DNA from: Ascoidea asiatica
Lineage: Eukaryota > Ascomycota > Saccharomycetes > Ascoideales > Ascoideaceae
NCBI GenBank assembly: GCA_001600695.1
Contig: BCKQ01000011.1
Location: forward strand, 286,512-350,511
Reading direction: 5' to 3'
Length of the DNA stretch: 64,000 bases
The position numbers were made by a program, and so were the translations under genes. Of this stretch, positions 49,171 through 58,469 are shown piece by piece. The notes below the pieces were generated by a model. The model had not been told where the DNA came from, did not search any database, and was given only the letters and a program-made list of their open reading frames with translations. Within the stretch, counting starts at the first letter, position 1; the number at the start of each line of letters is the position of its first letter.

Positions 49171-50024
49171 CGTTAATTTAACTAGAAGTCTTTAAATTTT
49201 TGCTCGGAATTATACTATATTATTTTCATTTCACTTATTTTGGTGGCTCTCTATTTGATTCAATTCAATTCAATTCAATTTGGTTCTGTTTACTTGCTTG
49301 TATTTTCCATAGGTTTTGGTCAATGAGCCATTTATGAAAACCAATCTGCGGCTGTTGAAATTCATAATCTAGAAGTCTTTCCAGTTGTCATTTTGTTTCA
49401 CTTCCAATTCTGTCTTATTATTATTATACTCTATATCCTTATTACTTTACACATTTATTATTTCAATTATGATTTCCTATTTGGGACGTATATAAGCATT
49501 TTCATATAACTTACAGTAAATTATGGTCACAAAAGAAACTGAATCGGAATTGAAGTGCTAGCACGTGTAATCCCGTAAATTGTTAATACGGGGGTTTTGT
49601 ATTTGTATATTTGACCGGTTTATGTAGACCCCGTCTTTAAGTACAAACCTCTAAACCGAGCACTACCATCTCTGTGGGCCCGCCCCCTGCGGCTACCGCT
49701 GAAAAGCACCAGAACACGCAATCTCAACTTTTAACTCATTTGCACAAGGCAAGATTTTGATCCGGCAGGCAAATTTTTAACTTCACTCACTGGGATTTTG
49801 CATCTTCTGAGATAACAAACAATCTGAAGTAACCAACCTATTTTTATTAAACACATCTGGAATTAATTATTTCTATTTCTATTTCTATCTTAATTCCAAT
49901 TCCAATTTCAAAGACTGTTTTATAATTATTATATAACTGATTCAATTGTGGAAATATTATATTATATATTATATTATATTAGAACCCTCACTTACATCTC
50001 AGTTTCTGAATTTTTTTATTGAAA
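49171..50024. other. Intergenic: POM33 upstream region
   Basis: Contains ATTCA repeats at 49258-49278 and CACGTG at 49562-49567, directly followed by an inverted repeat CCCGTA-N9-TACGGG (49572-49592). A GC-richer patch lies at 49610-49710. No gene. Confidence 0.6.
49572..49592. promoter_or_regulatory. Inverted repeat CCCGTA-N9-TACGGG beside an E-box
   Basis: Perfect 6-bp arms at 49572-49577 and 49587-49592, five bases after CACGTG (49562-49567). It is about 435-450 bp upstream of POM33. The arms hold CCG/CGG triplets as used by zinc-cluster factors; the factor is unknown. Confidence 0.4.
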
Positions 50025-50967
50025 ATGGCAGCTCCCTCTTCATCTTCTTCATCTGCTCCACCTCCTGTCACTGTTAAAGACAATTTAATTGCTTTAGCAA
50101 AGGTATGTTTATCATAATTCAATTTGTTCATTTTAATATGATTCATTTTTAATATAATTCAATTCAAATTTGGATTATATTGATTATTAGTCTCTTTGAG
50201 TCTTTAAATCTAGGAATCTCAATAACTAACAAATTTTTTTTATAATTCTATAGACAACTCAATTTGCTTGGTTTCTGGGTCATGTAATTGCATTATCAAG
50301 TGCATGTTTTTATTTTTTAACTTATAGATCAAGTGGTTTAATTAATCAATTATGGTATAAATTATTTTTTTTATCTGTTATTGAAAGTTTTAGTATTATA
50401 ATTTATCAATCTTATAAAAAAAATTTAAATAATTTAAATTTTAAAACTATATTATCTGATGATAATATACAATATATTTATGCTGCTTTTATTTGTTTTT
50501 TTTTTCCAATCACAACTTTAGCTTTATTACCATTTATCTCATTCTCAATTTTTCATACTTTAACTTATATCAGAGCATGTATTTTACCAGCTTTAAATTT
50601 AAATTCAAATAATAATTTCTCAGTTATTATTGGAAATTTTATTAGATCAAATAATGATAAATCTGTTAGATTAGCTGCAAATTTTGAATTAATTTTATTT
50701 GTTTGGTTAATTTTAAAAACTTTAGCATTTAGAAGATTTTCTTGGTTAAATTTAATTTTTTATTTCTTATTTATTAAATTAAGATATGAAAAATCAATTT
50801 TTACAAAACAAGCTTTATCTGAATGGGTTGTAAGATTTGATGGTTTAATTTCTGATCAAAGAATCCCAAATCAAATTAAATTAGCTTATGCTGAATTTAA
50901 ATCAATAATAAGAAAATATTTGTCTTTTCAAATTATTTCAACTCCAGTTCCTTCAAAGAATCAATAA
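50025..50967 (+). CDS. POM33: Pom33/Per33 (TMEM33 family) nuclear-pore/ER membrane protein
   Basis: A multi-span ER and nuclear-envelope protein that helps distribute nuclear pores. Two exons, 50025-50102 and 50254-50967, give 263 residues. Exon 1 encodes MAAPSSSSSSAPPP and a VTVKDNLIALAK helix. Exon 2 continues TTQFAWFLGHVIALSSACFY, the first span and the family hallmark. Further spans are near YKLFFLSVIESFSIIIY, IYAAFICFFFPITTLALLPF and ELILFVWLILKTLAF, followed by a cytosolic C-terminus with VVRFDGLISD. Exon 2 has no early ATG, so an ORF scan misses the gene. The final frame runs to TAA at 50965-50967. Assignment to Pom33 versus its paralogue Per33 is not resolved; in yeasts without genome duplication one gene is expected. 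Confidence 0.9.
50103..50253 (+). other. Spliceosomal intron, POM33
   Basis: Donor GTATGT at 50103, branch-like AACTAAC at 50224-50230, acceptor CTATAG ending at 50253. Length is 151 nt, phase 0 after 26 codons. Confidence 0.93.
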
Positions 50968-51777
50968 TTGATAACTGATTAATAACTATTTACTAATTAT
51001 CTATATAATCAATAAACTAATCATTCAATTAATCAATTAATTAGATATATCAATAGATAAATTAATAAATAAACAAAATAAATAAATGGTCAATTTAACC
51101 TAGTTAAAAATCTATTTATTTCAATACTAATTCTACAATCTATCAATCCTCCAATCCTATAATCTTATAATATTACATAATATTTATAATCTTTACTTAC
51201 TACTTACTTACTTACTTCGCTTACTTATTTATCTCTTGATTTACTTTATTCAAATATTACTACTAGTAGTACTTAGTTTAATTTTTATTTATTTTTATAT
51301 TACTTTGTAACTGTTAGTCTACATTAGTACTCTTCTTATTTTAAGATTCAATTCTATTCATTTCTCTCTTTATCAACTGAATATATTTCTTACCATTATT
51401 ATAACTTATTTCTATATCTAAATTGAATTAATTTCACTATTAAATATTTCTTGAAATTTATTTGTTTGGAAGTTTTTGTGGCTTTCTGTACGATTTCCGT
51501 TTTGGGAAATTAACAACAGCAAAACGCGTTTCACCAATTTTGTGAAATCTTATTTTTTTTACGCGTTTCAAACTTTTATTAAATTTCATTTTCTTATCCA
51601 CTTTTATTGAATTGATATTTTAAATTATTATTATTATATTCAATGATTATATTATCACATTCAATTCTTTTATGTTTATAAAATATTCAAAATATTATAT
51701 CTTTTTAGTTATTCATTATATAATAATAAGAACTAACTACAGAAGATTATAAATAAATTATAAAACTATAATTAAAA
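50968..51777. other. Intergenic POM33 3' / MCM7 upstream region
   Basis: AT-rich, with ATCAATTA-type and TACTTACTTAC repeats (about 51195-51225). The MCM7-proximal part holds the cell-cycle motifs listed separately (51494-51566). No gene. Confidence 0.65.
51494..51566 (+). promoter_or_regulatory. Mcm1-type P-box and two MCB elements upstream of MCM7
   Basis: TTTCC-N6-GGAAA at 51494-51509 is a perfect Mcm1 P-box-type palindrome. ACGCGT, the MluI cell-cycle box bound by MBF, occurs at 51524-51529 and 51561-51566. They lie 212-284 bp upstream of the MCM7 ATG. S. cerevisiae MCM7 carries Mcm1-bound early cell-cycle boxes, and many replication genes carry MCBs, so M/G1-to-G1/S expression is a reasonable inference. 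Confidence 0.7.
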
Positions 51778-54234
51778 ATGGATAATACTATACTACCTTC
51801 TGTTACAATTAATATTAATTATCAAAATGTTAAAACAAAAATAACTGATTTTATAGAACATTATAAAACTGAAGATTTATCAACTGATTTTATTTCCGAG
51901 TTACTTAATGATGATAACAATAATAATAATAATAATAATAGTAATAAAAATCAAAATCCTATTGGTAAAGGTCCAAAATATCTAAGTTTATTACAAAAAA
52001 TTGCAAATAGAGAAGAAACTGTAATTTATATTGAATTAGATGATATAAAATCTTATGAAGAATCAAATGCATTTAGAATTGGTTCTCAAGTTGGTAGAGA
52101 TTCTTTAGTTGATCAAATAGTTCATAATGCTTATCATTATATTGAATTATTTTCTCAAGTTATTGATGATTTATTACCAGAACCTGAAAATGATATAAGT
52201 TATAAAGATGATGTTTTAGATGTTATTTTACATCAAAGAAAATTAAGAAATGAAAGATTAGAAGAAGAAAGAGATGAATTAAATAATGGTATTTTAGGTG
52301 CAAATCAAAATACTCAAAATTTAAATCAAGATGGTAATGGTTTAATTCAAGAGCAAAAAAATGATCAATTTCCTCCTTCGTTAACAAGAAGATATTTTTT
52401 ATATTTTAAACCTTTAACTGATTATTATGCAGGAAATGGTAAAGCTTTAGCTGTTAGAGAAGTTAAAGGAGATTGTATTGGTAAATTAATTACCATAAGA
52501 GGTATTGTTACTAGAGTTTCTGATGTTAAACCTTCAATAACTGTAAATGCATATACTTGTGATAAATGTGGTTATGAAGTATTTCAAGAAGTTAATTCAA
52601 GAACTTTTCAACCTTTAATTGAATGTGAATCTGAAGAATGTAAAAAAAATCAATCAAAAGGTCAATTATTTATGTCAACAAGAGCTTCCAAATTTTCTGC
52701 ATTTCAAGATGTTAGAGTTCAAGAATTAGCAAATCAAGTACCTGTTGGTAATATTCCAAGAACTTTAGATATTCATACTAATGGACCATTGGTTCGTACT
52801 TTGAATCCAGGTGATAGTGTTGATATTACTGGAATTTATTTACCTGCACCATATACTGGATTTAAAGCTTTAAGAGCAGGTTTATTAACAGATACATATC
52901 TTGAAGCACAATTTGTTAAACAACATAAAAAAACTTATGATAATATTGATTTATCAGAAGATGTTGAGATGAAATTAGATTCAATCAGATTTCAAGGAAA
53001 TTTTTATGAAAGATTAGCACAATCTATTGCACCTGAAATTTATGGACATGATGATGTTAAAAAAGCTTTATTATTATTATTAGTTGGAGGAGTTACAAAA
53101 GAAATGGGAGATGGTATGAAAATTAGAGGTGATATTAATATTTGTCTTATGGGAGATCCTGGTGTAGCAAAATCACAATTATTAAAATCTATAAGTAAAA
53201 TTGCTCCAAGAGGTGTCTATACAACTGGACGTGGTTCATCAGGAGTTGGTTTAACAGCTGCAGTTATGAGAGATCCAATTACAGATGAAATGATTTTAGA
53301 AGGTGGAGCCTTAGTTTTAGCAGATAATGGAGTTTGTTGTATTGATGAATTTGATAAAATGGATGAAACTGATAGAACTGCAATTCATGAAGTTATGGAA
53401 CAACAAACAATTTCAATTTCAAAAGCAGGAATTACAACAACATTAAATGCAAGAGCATCGATTTTAGCAGCAGCTAATCCAATATATGGTAAATATAATA
53501 AAAGATTATCACCGGTTGAAAATATTAATTTACCAGCAGCATTATTATCAAGATTTGATATATTATTTTTAATTTTAGATACACCATCAAGAGAAAATGA
53601 TGAAAGATTAGCAGCTCATGTAACATATGTTCATATGCATAATCATCATCCTGATTTAGGTTTTGAACCATTAGATTCTAATACAATTAGACAATTTATA
53701 AGTAAAGCAAGAACTTATAGACCAGTAATTTCAAAAGAAGTTGCAACATATGTAAGTAATCATTATGTTAGAATGAGAGAAGAAAGTAAAAAAAATGAAG
53801 GTAGTGTAAAATATTTTGGGCATTCAACACCAAGAACATTATTAGCAATGCTTAGATTATCACAATCTTTAGCAAGATTAAGATTTGATGAAAAAGTTAC
53901 AATTGAAGATGTTGAAGAAGCTTTAAGACTTATAAAAGTTTCAAAAGCTTCATTACAACAACAAGATGATGATGAAGATGATGAATATAATAAAGAAGAT
54001 AATTCTTCAACTACAAAAATATTTAATTATATTAAAGAATTTGCAATAAATATGGCATATGATGAAAATGAAAGAGTTCAAATACCAATGGCAGAAATTG
54101 AAAGTAGAATTGTCTCAAGAGGTTTCACCAAAGGAGAATTTGATGATTGTATTACTACATATAAACAATATAATGTTTGGCAAGTCAATAATAATGGAGA
54201 AACTTTGTCATTTATCAATTCTAATTTAGAATAG
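51778..54234 (+). CDS. MCM7: Replicative helicase subunit Mcm7
   Basis: A subunit of the MCM2-7 helicase, which is loaded at origins and unwinds DNA in the CMG complex. The 818-residue product (S. cerevisiae Cdc47 845) has an N-terminal domain with an Asn run at about 45-58, a zinc finger with C261, C264, C283 and C288, and VSDVKPSITVNAYTC before it. The AAA+ domain carries Walker A GDPGVAKS (459-466), RGSSGVGLTAAVMRD, Walker B IDEFDKM and the arginine finger SRFD. The MCM7-type segments GDMKIRGDINICLMG-like and HVTYVHMHNHHPDLGF identify the paralogue. A C-terminal winged-helix region follows after an acidic linker (DDDEDDEYN). It starts at ATG 51778 after AAAA. Confidence 0.97.
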   Translation: MDNTILPSVTININYQNVKTKITDFIEHYKTEDLSTDFISELLNDDNNNNNNNNSNKNQNPIGKGPKYLSLLQKIANREETVIYIELDDIKSYEESNAFRIGSQVGRDSLVDQIVHNAYHYIELFSQVIDDLLPEPENDISYKDDVLDVILHQRKLRNERLEEERDELNNGILGANQNTQNLNQDGNGLIQEQKNDQFPPSLTRRYFLYFKPLTDYYAGNGKALAVREVKGDCIGKLITIRGIVTRVSDVKPSITVNAYTCDKCGYEVFQEVNSRTFQPLIECESEECKKNQSKGQLFMSTRASKFSAFQDVRVQELANQVPVGNIPRTLDIHTNGPLVRTLNPGDSVDITGIYLPAPYTGFKALRAGLLTDTYLEAQFVKQHKKTYDNIDLSEDVEMKLDSIRFQGNFYERLAQSIAPEIYGHDDVKKALLLLLVGGVTKEMGDGMKIRGDINICLMGDPGVAKSQLLKSISKIAPRGVYTTGRGSSGVGLTAAVMRDPITDEMILEGGALVLADNGVCCIDEFDKMDETDRTAIHEVMEQQTISISKAGITTTLNARASILAAANPIYGKYNKRLSPVENINLPAALLSRFDILFLILDTPSRENDERLAAHVTYVHMHNHHPDLGFEPLDSNTIRQFISKARTYRPVISKEVATYVSNHYVRMREESKKNEGSVKYFGHSTPRTLLAMLRLSQSLARLRFDEKVTIEDVEEALRLIKVSKASLQQQDDDEDDEYNKEDNSSTTKIFNYIKEFAINMAYDENERVQIPMAEIESRIVSRGFTKGEFDDCITTYKQYNVWQVNNNGETLSFINSNLE

Positions 54235-54826
54235 TTCTTTTATTATTTTTATCTATTTGATTATTTAGTTTATATCCATTCTTTAGTTGTACCATAATAA
54301 ATTTCATAATAATTATATTCAGTTTCATTGTGAGACCACTTTTTTGGATCTTGTCTGAGATTGAGTGGCGAGTGGTGGCGGTGCTTTCTTAAATGTTAAC
54401 TTCCTGCGCTGTTGTTCCGGCAAAGACTCAAAGAGCGTTGTTGTCGTTAAAGAAACGAAATCAAAATCATCTTTTCCTATTTCTGGTTCCTATTTCTAGT
54501 TTCTGATTTAGGTTGAATTGAATCAAATTTATTTAGCTATATCTCTGTTTATATTCTCATTATTATTCCTTTTATTTGTTGTAATATCGGTATTTGAAGT
54601 AGAAGTAGTGTTTGCAATTGTATTCCTAGTTGTATTGATATTTATGGTGTCATAAACATTGAATATACTAAAGGTCAGACAAAGAATCTGTCCAAAATAA
54701 GAACTTGCGTTTTAATCAAAAGTTTAAGTAAAGAATCTGATAAACAATCAAATAATTAAAGAATCTATTCATATTAACTAATAGTAATATATTCATACAA
54801 ATATATAAATATATATATTTATCAAG
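54235..54826. other. Intergenic MCM7 3' / GOT1 upstream
   Basis: A GC-richer patch at 54340-54440 (GAGTGGCGAGTGGTGGCGG) lies amid AT-rich DNA. No gene is seen. Confidence 0.6.
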
Positions 54827-55324
54827 ATGTTATGGTTAACAGAAACACAAAGTAAGTATTTTAATAAAATCAAAAGCAAATTTTAATAGGTAATTGAATC
54901 ACTTTACTAACTGAATATTTTTTTAATAGAATTTGGAGTTGGTTTCACAGCCTTAGGTGTAGTTATGTTTTTTTTAGGAATGGTTACATTTTTTGATAGT
55001 GCATTATTATCATTTGGTAATTTATTATTTATAATTGGTTTAACATTAATTATTGGTTATCAAAAGACAATAAATTTTTTTATTAGACCAAATAAAATTA
55101 GAGCAACTTTAAGTTTTTTAATTGGAATTTTTTTTATATTAATAAAACATCCATTTATTGGATTTTTAATTGAAAGTTATGGAATTATAAAATTATTTGG
55201 AGATTTTTTTAGTGTTATTATAAATTTTTTAAGAAATTTACCAATAATTGGACCAATATTATCACATCCAAAAATTGCTCCATTTTTAGATAGAATATCT
55301 GGTAATATTATTCTGCCAGTTTAA
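54827..55324 (+). CDS. GOT1: Golgi/ER vesicle transport protein Got1
   Basis: A small membrane protein of early Golgi and COPII vesicles that supports ER-Golgi transport. Two exons, 54827-54851 and 54930-55324, give 139 residues (yeast 138). Exon 1 encodes MLWLTETQ plus the first base of Lys; exon 2 continues [17 protein letters not shown]. Four hydrophobic spans are seen: [52 protein letters not shown] and [13 protein letters not shown]. The conserved ending [20 protein letters not shown] and ILPV are present. The Leu of ILPV is a rare CTG codon, which supports standard decoding. Without splicing the first in-frame ATG would be Met21. Confidence 0.95.
54852..54929 (+). other. Spliceosomal intron, GOT1
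   Basis: Donor GTAAGT at 54852, exact branch TACTAAC at 54905-54911, acceptor AATAG ending at 54929. Length is 78 nt; it splits a Lys codon after the first base. Confidence 0.95.
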
Positions 55325-55577
55325 ATAATAGTTTTAATTTTTGCTAAATTTCATTTTTAATTTCTCTATGTATAATAAATATTAATATAAATAATAATAA
55401 TAATAGTAGTAGTATTATTACAAGGTACGTTCATATTTGAATTGAATAGGAATACGAAGAGAGATAAAATAATATTAGAGGAGATATAATAAGATAATAA
55501 ATGTATTAATGATTTTTTTTATACTTTATTTATTTATTTATTTAACTAAGTAAGTAAACTAATAAGTGATTAATAAC

Positions 55578-55937
55578 TTATTTAGCTTTTTGAGCAGCTT
55601 CAGTTGGTTTAACACGATTATCTTTATTAAATCTTGGTCTTTGTGGTGGAGTTCTAATTTTTCTACCTTCTCTTGATCTAACTCTAACAATTTTAGCATG
55701 AATTGCACAAGAAATACAATAATATAATTTATTATATAATTTTGGTAAAACATATTCAGCATAAACTGAAGCTTCACTTAAATCTCTAATTGCAGCAGTT
55801 TCAACTATACCTCTTTGAGTAACACGTTTAATTGCTTTATCTTTTGGTACCATTCTTGAACAATTAACACATCTAACAGATGAGTTATGACCTCTACCTT
55901 TCTTATTTCTACCGTTGGAAGCTCTCTTTTTTGGCAT
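55578..55937 (-). CDS. RPS26: Small ribosomal subunit protein eS26
   Basis: A 40S protein at the mRNA exit channel that contacts mRNA upstream of the start codon. The 119-residue product is the full family length. It has [17 protein letters not shown], the zinc-binding cysteines C23 and C26 ([10 protein letters not shown]) and C74 and C77 (YYCISCAIH), and [35 protein letters not shown] is the conserved C-terminal part. The gene is convergent with GOT1 and divergent from the coiled-coil gene across 2.5 kb. No intron in the coding part is seen. Confidence 0.97.
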   Translation of the reverse strand: MPKKRASNGRNKKGRGHNSSVRCVNCSRMVPKDKAIKRVTQRGIVETAAIRDLSEASVYAEYVLPKLYNKLYYCISCAIHAKIVRVRSREGRKIRTPPQRPRFNKDNRVKPTEAAQKAK

Positions 55938-57043
55938 TTTGAATTAAACTATTCAAATAAAAAAAAAAAATATTGTTAGTTTTTATGTTCGGAAGTTTTT
56001 GATTACTATTAATAGTCTAGAAATATAATTCAAAAATTTTTGATTATGAAAAATAGTCTAGATATATTGTATATCACTTGGAAGTTTTGATTAATTGTTG
56101 TTTTTCTTTACTTTATCATATATAAGTTAATTATTTTAGTATTTTTCAATAATTAAAAATTCTGAGAGTTCATTACTAAAAATTGAGTAAGTGAATATGA
56201 TTATCTTTACTTAAATAGGACTATATTAGAAATAAATGAAACACTTTTAATTGAGATCATAATCTTTATACTCATTAATGATTCATTTAATTTAACTTCA
56301 TTTTCACAAGGAATCATGGAAGTTCTTATAGATTATTTTACAATATTTAAAATTATTCATTTGAAATTTAAATGAAACTTCTATAATCAATTCCTATTTT
56401 TCTTGAATACTGATGAATTTTCTTTAAAATATTTAAAATTCGATAGAATTTCTATAATTTTATTCTATTCCTCTATTTTAATTATTGATTTGAATGGAAA
56501 TTGAAATTTCTTTTTGAATTTTTTGAATCTTTCATTTTTAATATTAGTTTTTTATGAATCTTCTTGGGAATCTAAATCTCGTTGAATACTATCCATTTCT
56601 ACACTCATTTTTATTCTGATCTATTATATTCTATTATATTCTAATTACATACTTATTATTATTATTATTATTGTGATTTATGAACAAATTCAATATATTC
56701 TAATATAAAAATGAAATAAATTTTAATATATTTAATCTTGTATATTCTCAATATCTTCTAGTTTTTTCACTTGAAGTAAGGTAAGCGATAATTGAAATTG
56801 GCAATAGCAGTACTTGGTAGTAGTAGTAGTTAATCCAGTGCTTTGATTCTCTCGGCTCTGTTTCCAATCACGATTTCGTTTTCCAGCGCCAGTTCATTCA
56901 CTGCCACTGCTCAGAACCACCAAAGCCAGAAACACGCGAAATCAGCAGACCTCGTGGTGTAAACCAACTGAAGGTACCAAGTAGGGTATAGACCCGTGAT
57001 TTGCACATGTTTCATTACAGTTTAATAAACCAGTCAAAAGAAT

Positions 57044-57094
57044 AGAGCCCTTTTTGTAGACACATGACTGAAATTATTCGAACACAAGGGCTCT
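57044..57094. repeat. Inverted repeat AGAGCCCTT / AAGGGCTCT
   Basis: Perfect 9-bp arms at 57044-57052 and 57086-57094 with a 33-nt loop. A TTTTTAAT run follows the second arm. As RNA this would be a stem-loop with a U-rich tail. At 51 nt it is too short for a tRNA. Confidence 0.6.
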
Positions 57095-58415
57095 TTTTAA
57101 TGACTAATCGATTATGTAAGTACATCCTACATCCATACCATTTATGTCTGTCCACATTTGTAAAAAATAGTTTCCTGATTCGGATTTAAAACTGCCCAAA
57201 TCTGGATCTGGAAGATTATGCAATTTTAGCACAACTGCTGTCAATTCCTGCGTGTGCTGTATGACAGCGGATGCGGCGGCAGTGCGCGGTATCCGTTCAT
57301 TTCCCGGAATTAATAAATATTCATGAAAATTCATGAAAATTCATCAATTTCTCACTTTGAAAAATCACAAACAAATTTCAGAAATGATCAGGGAAATAAT
57401 CTGGGAAACAGAAATCAAAGAAATCAAAAAATGATCATAATGAAAATATTCAGAATATTGAGAGCCTTTTAAAGAATTGATCCCATTGATTTTATTTCAT
57501 TAACTACGATAACAAATCCATTGATTCAAAAGTATCTTTTAAACCATTATTATTGTAAGATAAACAACTTCTTCAAAGAAAAAAAAAACGGTTTAATTTC
57601 TTCTATTTCATATCTTAAGTTATGGAAGTTTCCTTTTCTTTTATTTTCTATTGTATTAAACCATCAGGTTGTCAGAGTTAACAGTTTACTTTTACATTTC
57701 ATGGCTTCTAAAAGTACTTTTCTGAATCATTCTTAGATTTTTTTAACATTTCCTAACAATGGATTTTGAATATTAATAAATATCATTTATTTTTTACAAT
57801 CATTGAGTAATAAAGGGTTACTGTAATAAAAGATTGCCTCATGATATTTTAAAATCTTAGACAATAATACTATTATTACTGTACGAAAGAAATGTAATTG
57901 GAATTGACTCTCTATTTTATCCTTTATTTCCAGAGTTAAACAATTTATTTCTCGTTTATTCAATTCTTTTCTTTACTTCAGTTATCAATTGAAATCCTTA
58001 AAAGAATATCAAAAGAATATCAAAAGAAGAAGAATTATTATTATTAATTTACTTTTTAGTACGTAGTAACTAATAACATATCCATAATTTTTTAATTTAC
58101 TTTATTACCTTACCTTTTTACCCACACACTCACTCACACAACACTCACTCTATCCAACCCCCCTTTATTGTTCAACTTCAATATCTATTATCATCATATC
58201 ATAACTCAATTTCTTTTCAACTTCTATTCAATTGTTTATTTATTTATTTATTTTATCTATTCATCTATCCTTTAATTTTTATCTTATTGTTGTTTTCTTT
58301 ATCTTTTATCTCTTAAATCTGATATCAAACAATTAATTAGTTTCAATTGAAATTCATTTCATTTCAATTCAACAACTCATCTCAATTTTATATCTATTTA
58401 TCTTTTGAAATAGAT

Positions 58416-58451
58416 ATGCTTAATAGTCTTAATCAAAAAAAAAAAAATTAA
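58416..58451 (+). other. Possible upstream open reading frame
   Basis: ATG-CTT-AAT start, 11 codons (MLNSLNQKKKN) and TAA, ending 18 nt before the ATG of the coiled-coil gene. If transcribed it would lie in the leader and could lower translation. The transcription start is not known. Confidence 0.4.
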
Positions 58452-58469
58452 ATTCATTTACAATTTATA

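Larger units (their letters stand above)
55938..58469. other. Long divergent intergenic region, RPS26 upstream
   Basis: 2.5 kb without a convincing gene. There is a GC-richer island at about 56780-57320 with (TAG)n, TTCATGAAAA repeats at 57320-57342, and a 9-bp inverted repeat (57044-57094). Open frames at 57104-57334 and 57521-57736 are not family-like. The part next to the coiled-coil gene (58100-58400) is C/T-rich, as in a yeast core promoter. A short upstream frame sits at 58416-58451. Confidence 0.5.

Noticed and set aside
57044-57094. A tRNA gene suggested by AGAGCCC...GGGCTCT and a TTCGAAC segment
   Set aside because: Only 51 nt long, no T-arm pairing around TTCGAAC and no anticodon arm.
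57104-57736. Frames of 76 and 71 codons in the RPS26 upstream region
   Set aside because: Isolated, no conserved motif, no continuation by plausible splicing.
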